Assembly (NCBI GenBank): GCA_003152595.1
Contig: PMAM01000077.1
Location: forward strand, 1-5,093
Direction: 5' to 3'
Length of the DNA: 5,093 bases
From: Acidobacterium sp.
Lineage (GTDB): Bacteria > Acidobacteriota > Terriglobia > Terriglobales > Acidobacteriaceae
Part shown: piece by piece, positions 4,804-5,093 of the stretch
Numbering within the stretch: position 1 is the stretch's first letter
Layout: each line of letters begins with the position of its first letter
Notes under the pieces: generated by a model
Told to the model about the DNA's origin: nothing
Database searches by the model: none
Seen by the model: the letters and a program-made list of their open reading frames with translations, nothing else
Made by a program: the position numbers and the translations under genes

Positions 4804-5093
4804 CTACGCCGGCGCCATCTCCGGCTCGCGCTTCTCCTGGAATACGTTCCCCATGCGCCGAATCTGCGCCCCCACCCCGCGCAGCTTTTCCTCGATGTGC
4901 TCGTAGCCGCGATCGATGTTGTACACGCGATCGAGGATCGACTCACCATCCGCCACCAGCGCGGCAAGAACCAGGGATGCCGAGGCGCGCAGGTCGGAAC
5001 ACATCACTGCCGCCGCCGACAACGGGCTTTTCCCGCGCACCGTCGCCGTGCGGCCATCCACGCGAATATTCGCGCCCATCCGCACCAGCTCCT
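4804..5093 (-). CDS. murA: UDP-N-acetylglucosamine 1-carboxyvinyltransferase (C-terminal part)
   Basis: MurA transfers enolpyruvate from PEP to UDP-GlcNAc, the first committed cytoplasmic step of peptidoglycan synthesis and the target of fosfomycin. The frame runs off the right edge, leaving about 95 C-terminal residues with no start in view. The visible part matches the end of the inside-out alpha/beta barrel: ELVRMGANIRV, then SDLRASASLVLAALVADG, then LDRVYNIDRGYEHIEEKL and GAQIRRMG. The Arg in SDLRAS aligns with E. coli Arg371, and the Arg in IDRGYE with Arg397, both active-site residues. The catalytic Cys/Asp loop is outside the window. A short tail of about 15 residues after RRMG, rich in Glu, Pro and Ala, is somewhat longer than in E. 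coli. A heptamer repeat follows the stop directly. The DinB-like gene downstream could be co-transcribed. Confidence 0.95.
   Translation of the reverse strand, partial: ELVRMGANIRVDGRTATVRGKSPLSAAAVMCSDLRASASLVLAALVADGESILDRVYNIDRGYEHIEEKLRGVGAQIRRMGNVFQEKREPEMAPA

Overview
The window is about 5.1 kb of GC-rich bacterial DNA. A family 27 alpha-galactosidase, Flp-type small pilins, a LytS-type membrane histidine kinase and a DinB-fold protein together suggest a soil member of the Acidobacteriota (Terriglobia-like). This is inferred from gene content and base composition, not from a marker gene. No mobile element, tRNA, rRNA or CRISPR array is visible.

Layout. (1) 3-707 (+): the C-terminal part of a GH27 alpha-galactosidase, cut by the left edge. 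(2) 708-2124: a gene-poor stretch with three small plus-strand genes: a divergent Flp-like pilin of 55 aa (999-1166), a canonical Flp pilin of 56 aa (1582-1752), and a 30-aa hydrophobic peptide with a strong ribosome binding site (1950-2042). The two pilins are diverged tandem copies. Their leaders are also duplicated, each carrying a similar inverted repeat at the same distance from the start. (3) 2125-2775 (-): ribA, GTP cyclohydrolase II, apparently with a leaderless start. (4) 2852-4195 (+), divergent from ribA: a LytS/YpdA-type sensor histidine kinase with no response regulator in view. (5) 4232-4717 (-): a DinB-like four-helix protein interrupted by an in-frame TGA just before its C-terminal HxxxH motif. 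(6) 4804-5093 (-): the C-terminal end of murA, cut by the right edge.

Functional picture. ribA (riboflavin synthesis) and murA (peptidoglycan synthesis) are housekeeping genes. The galactosidase is a carbohydrate-degradation function, and the pilin copies are probably substrates of a Tad/Flp secretion-adhesion machine encoded elsewhere. The genes do not form one pathway. ribA and the kinase diverge from a 76-bp gap, while the 30-aa gene converges on ribA and the kinase converges on the DinB-like gene. Two tracts of related 7-nt tandem repeats lie in intergenic DNA, one in the ribA/kinase gap and one directly after the murA stop.

The points most worth a second look are the duplicated pilin unit with its lost prepilin-cleavage glycine and paired leader inverted repeats, the in-frame TGA in the DinB-like gene, and the heptamer tracts.
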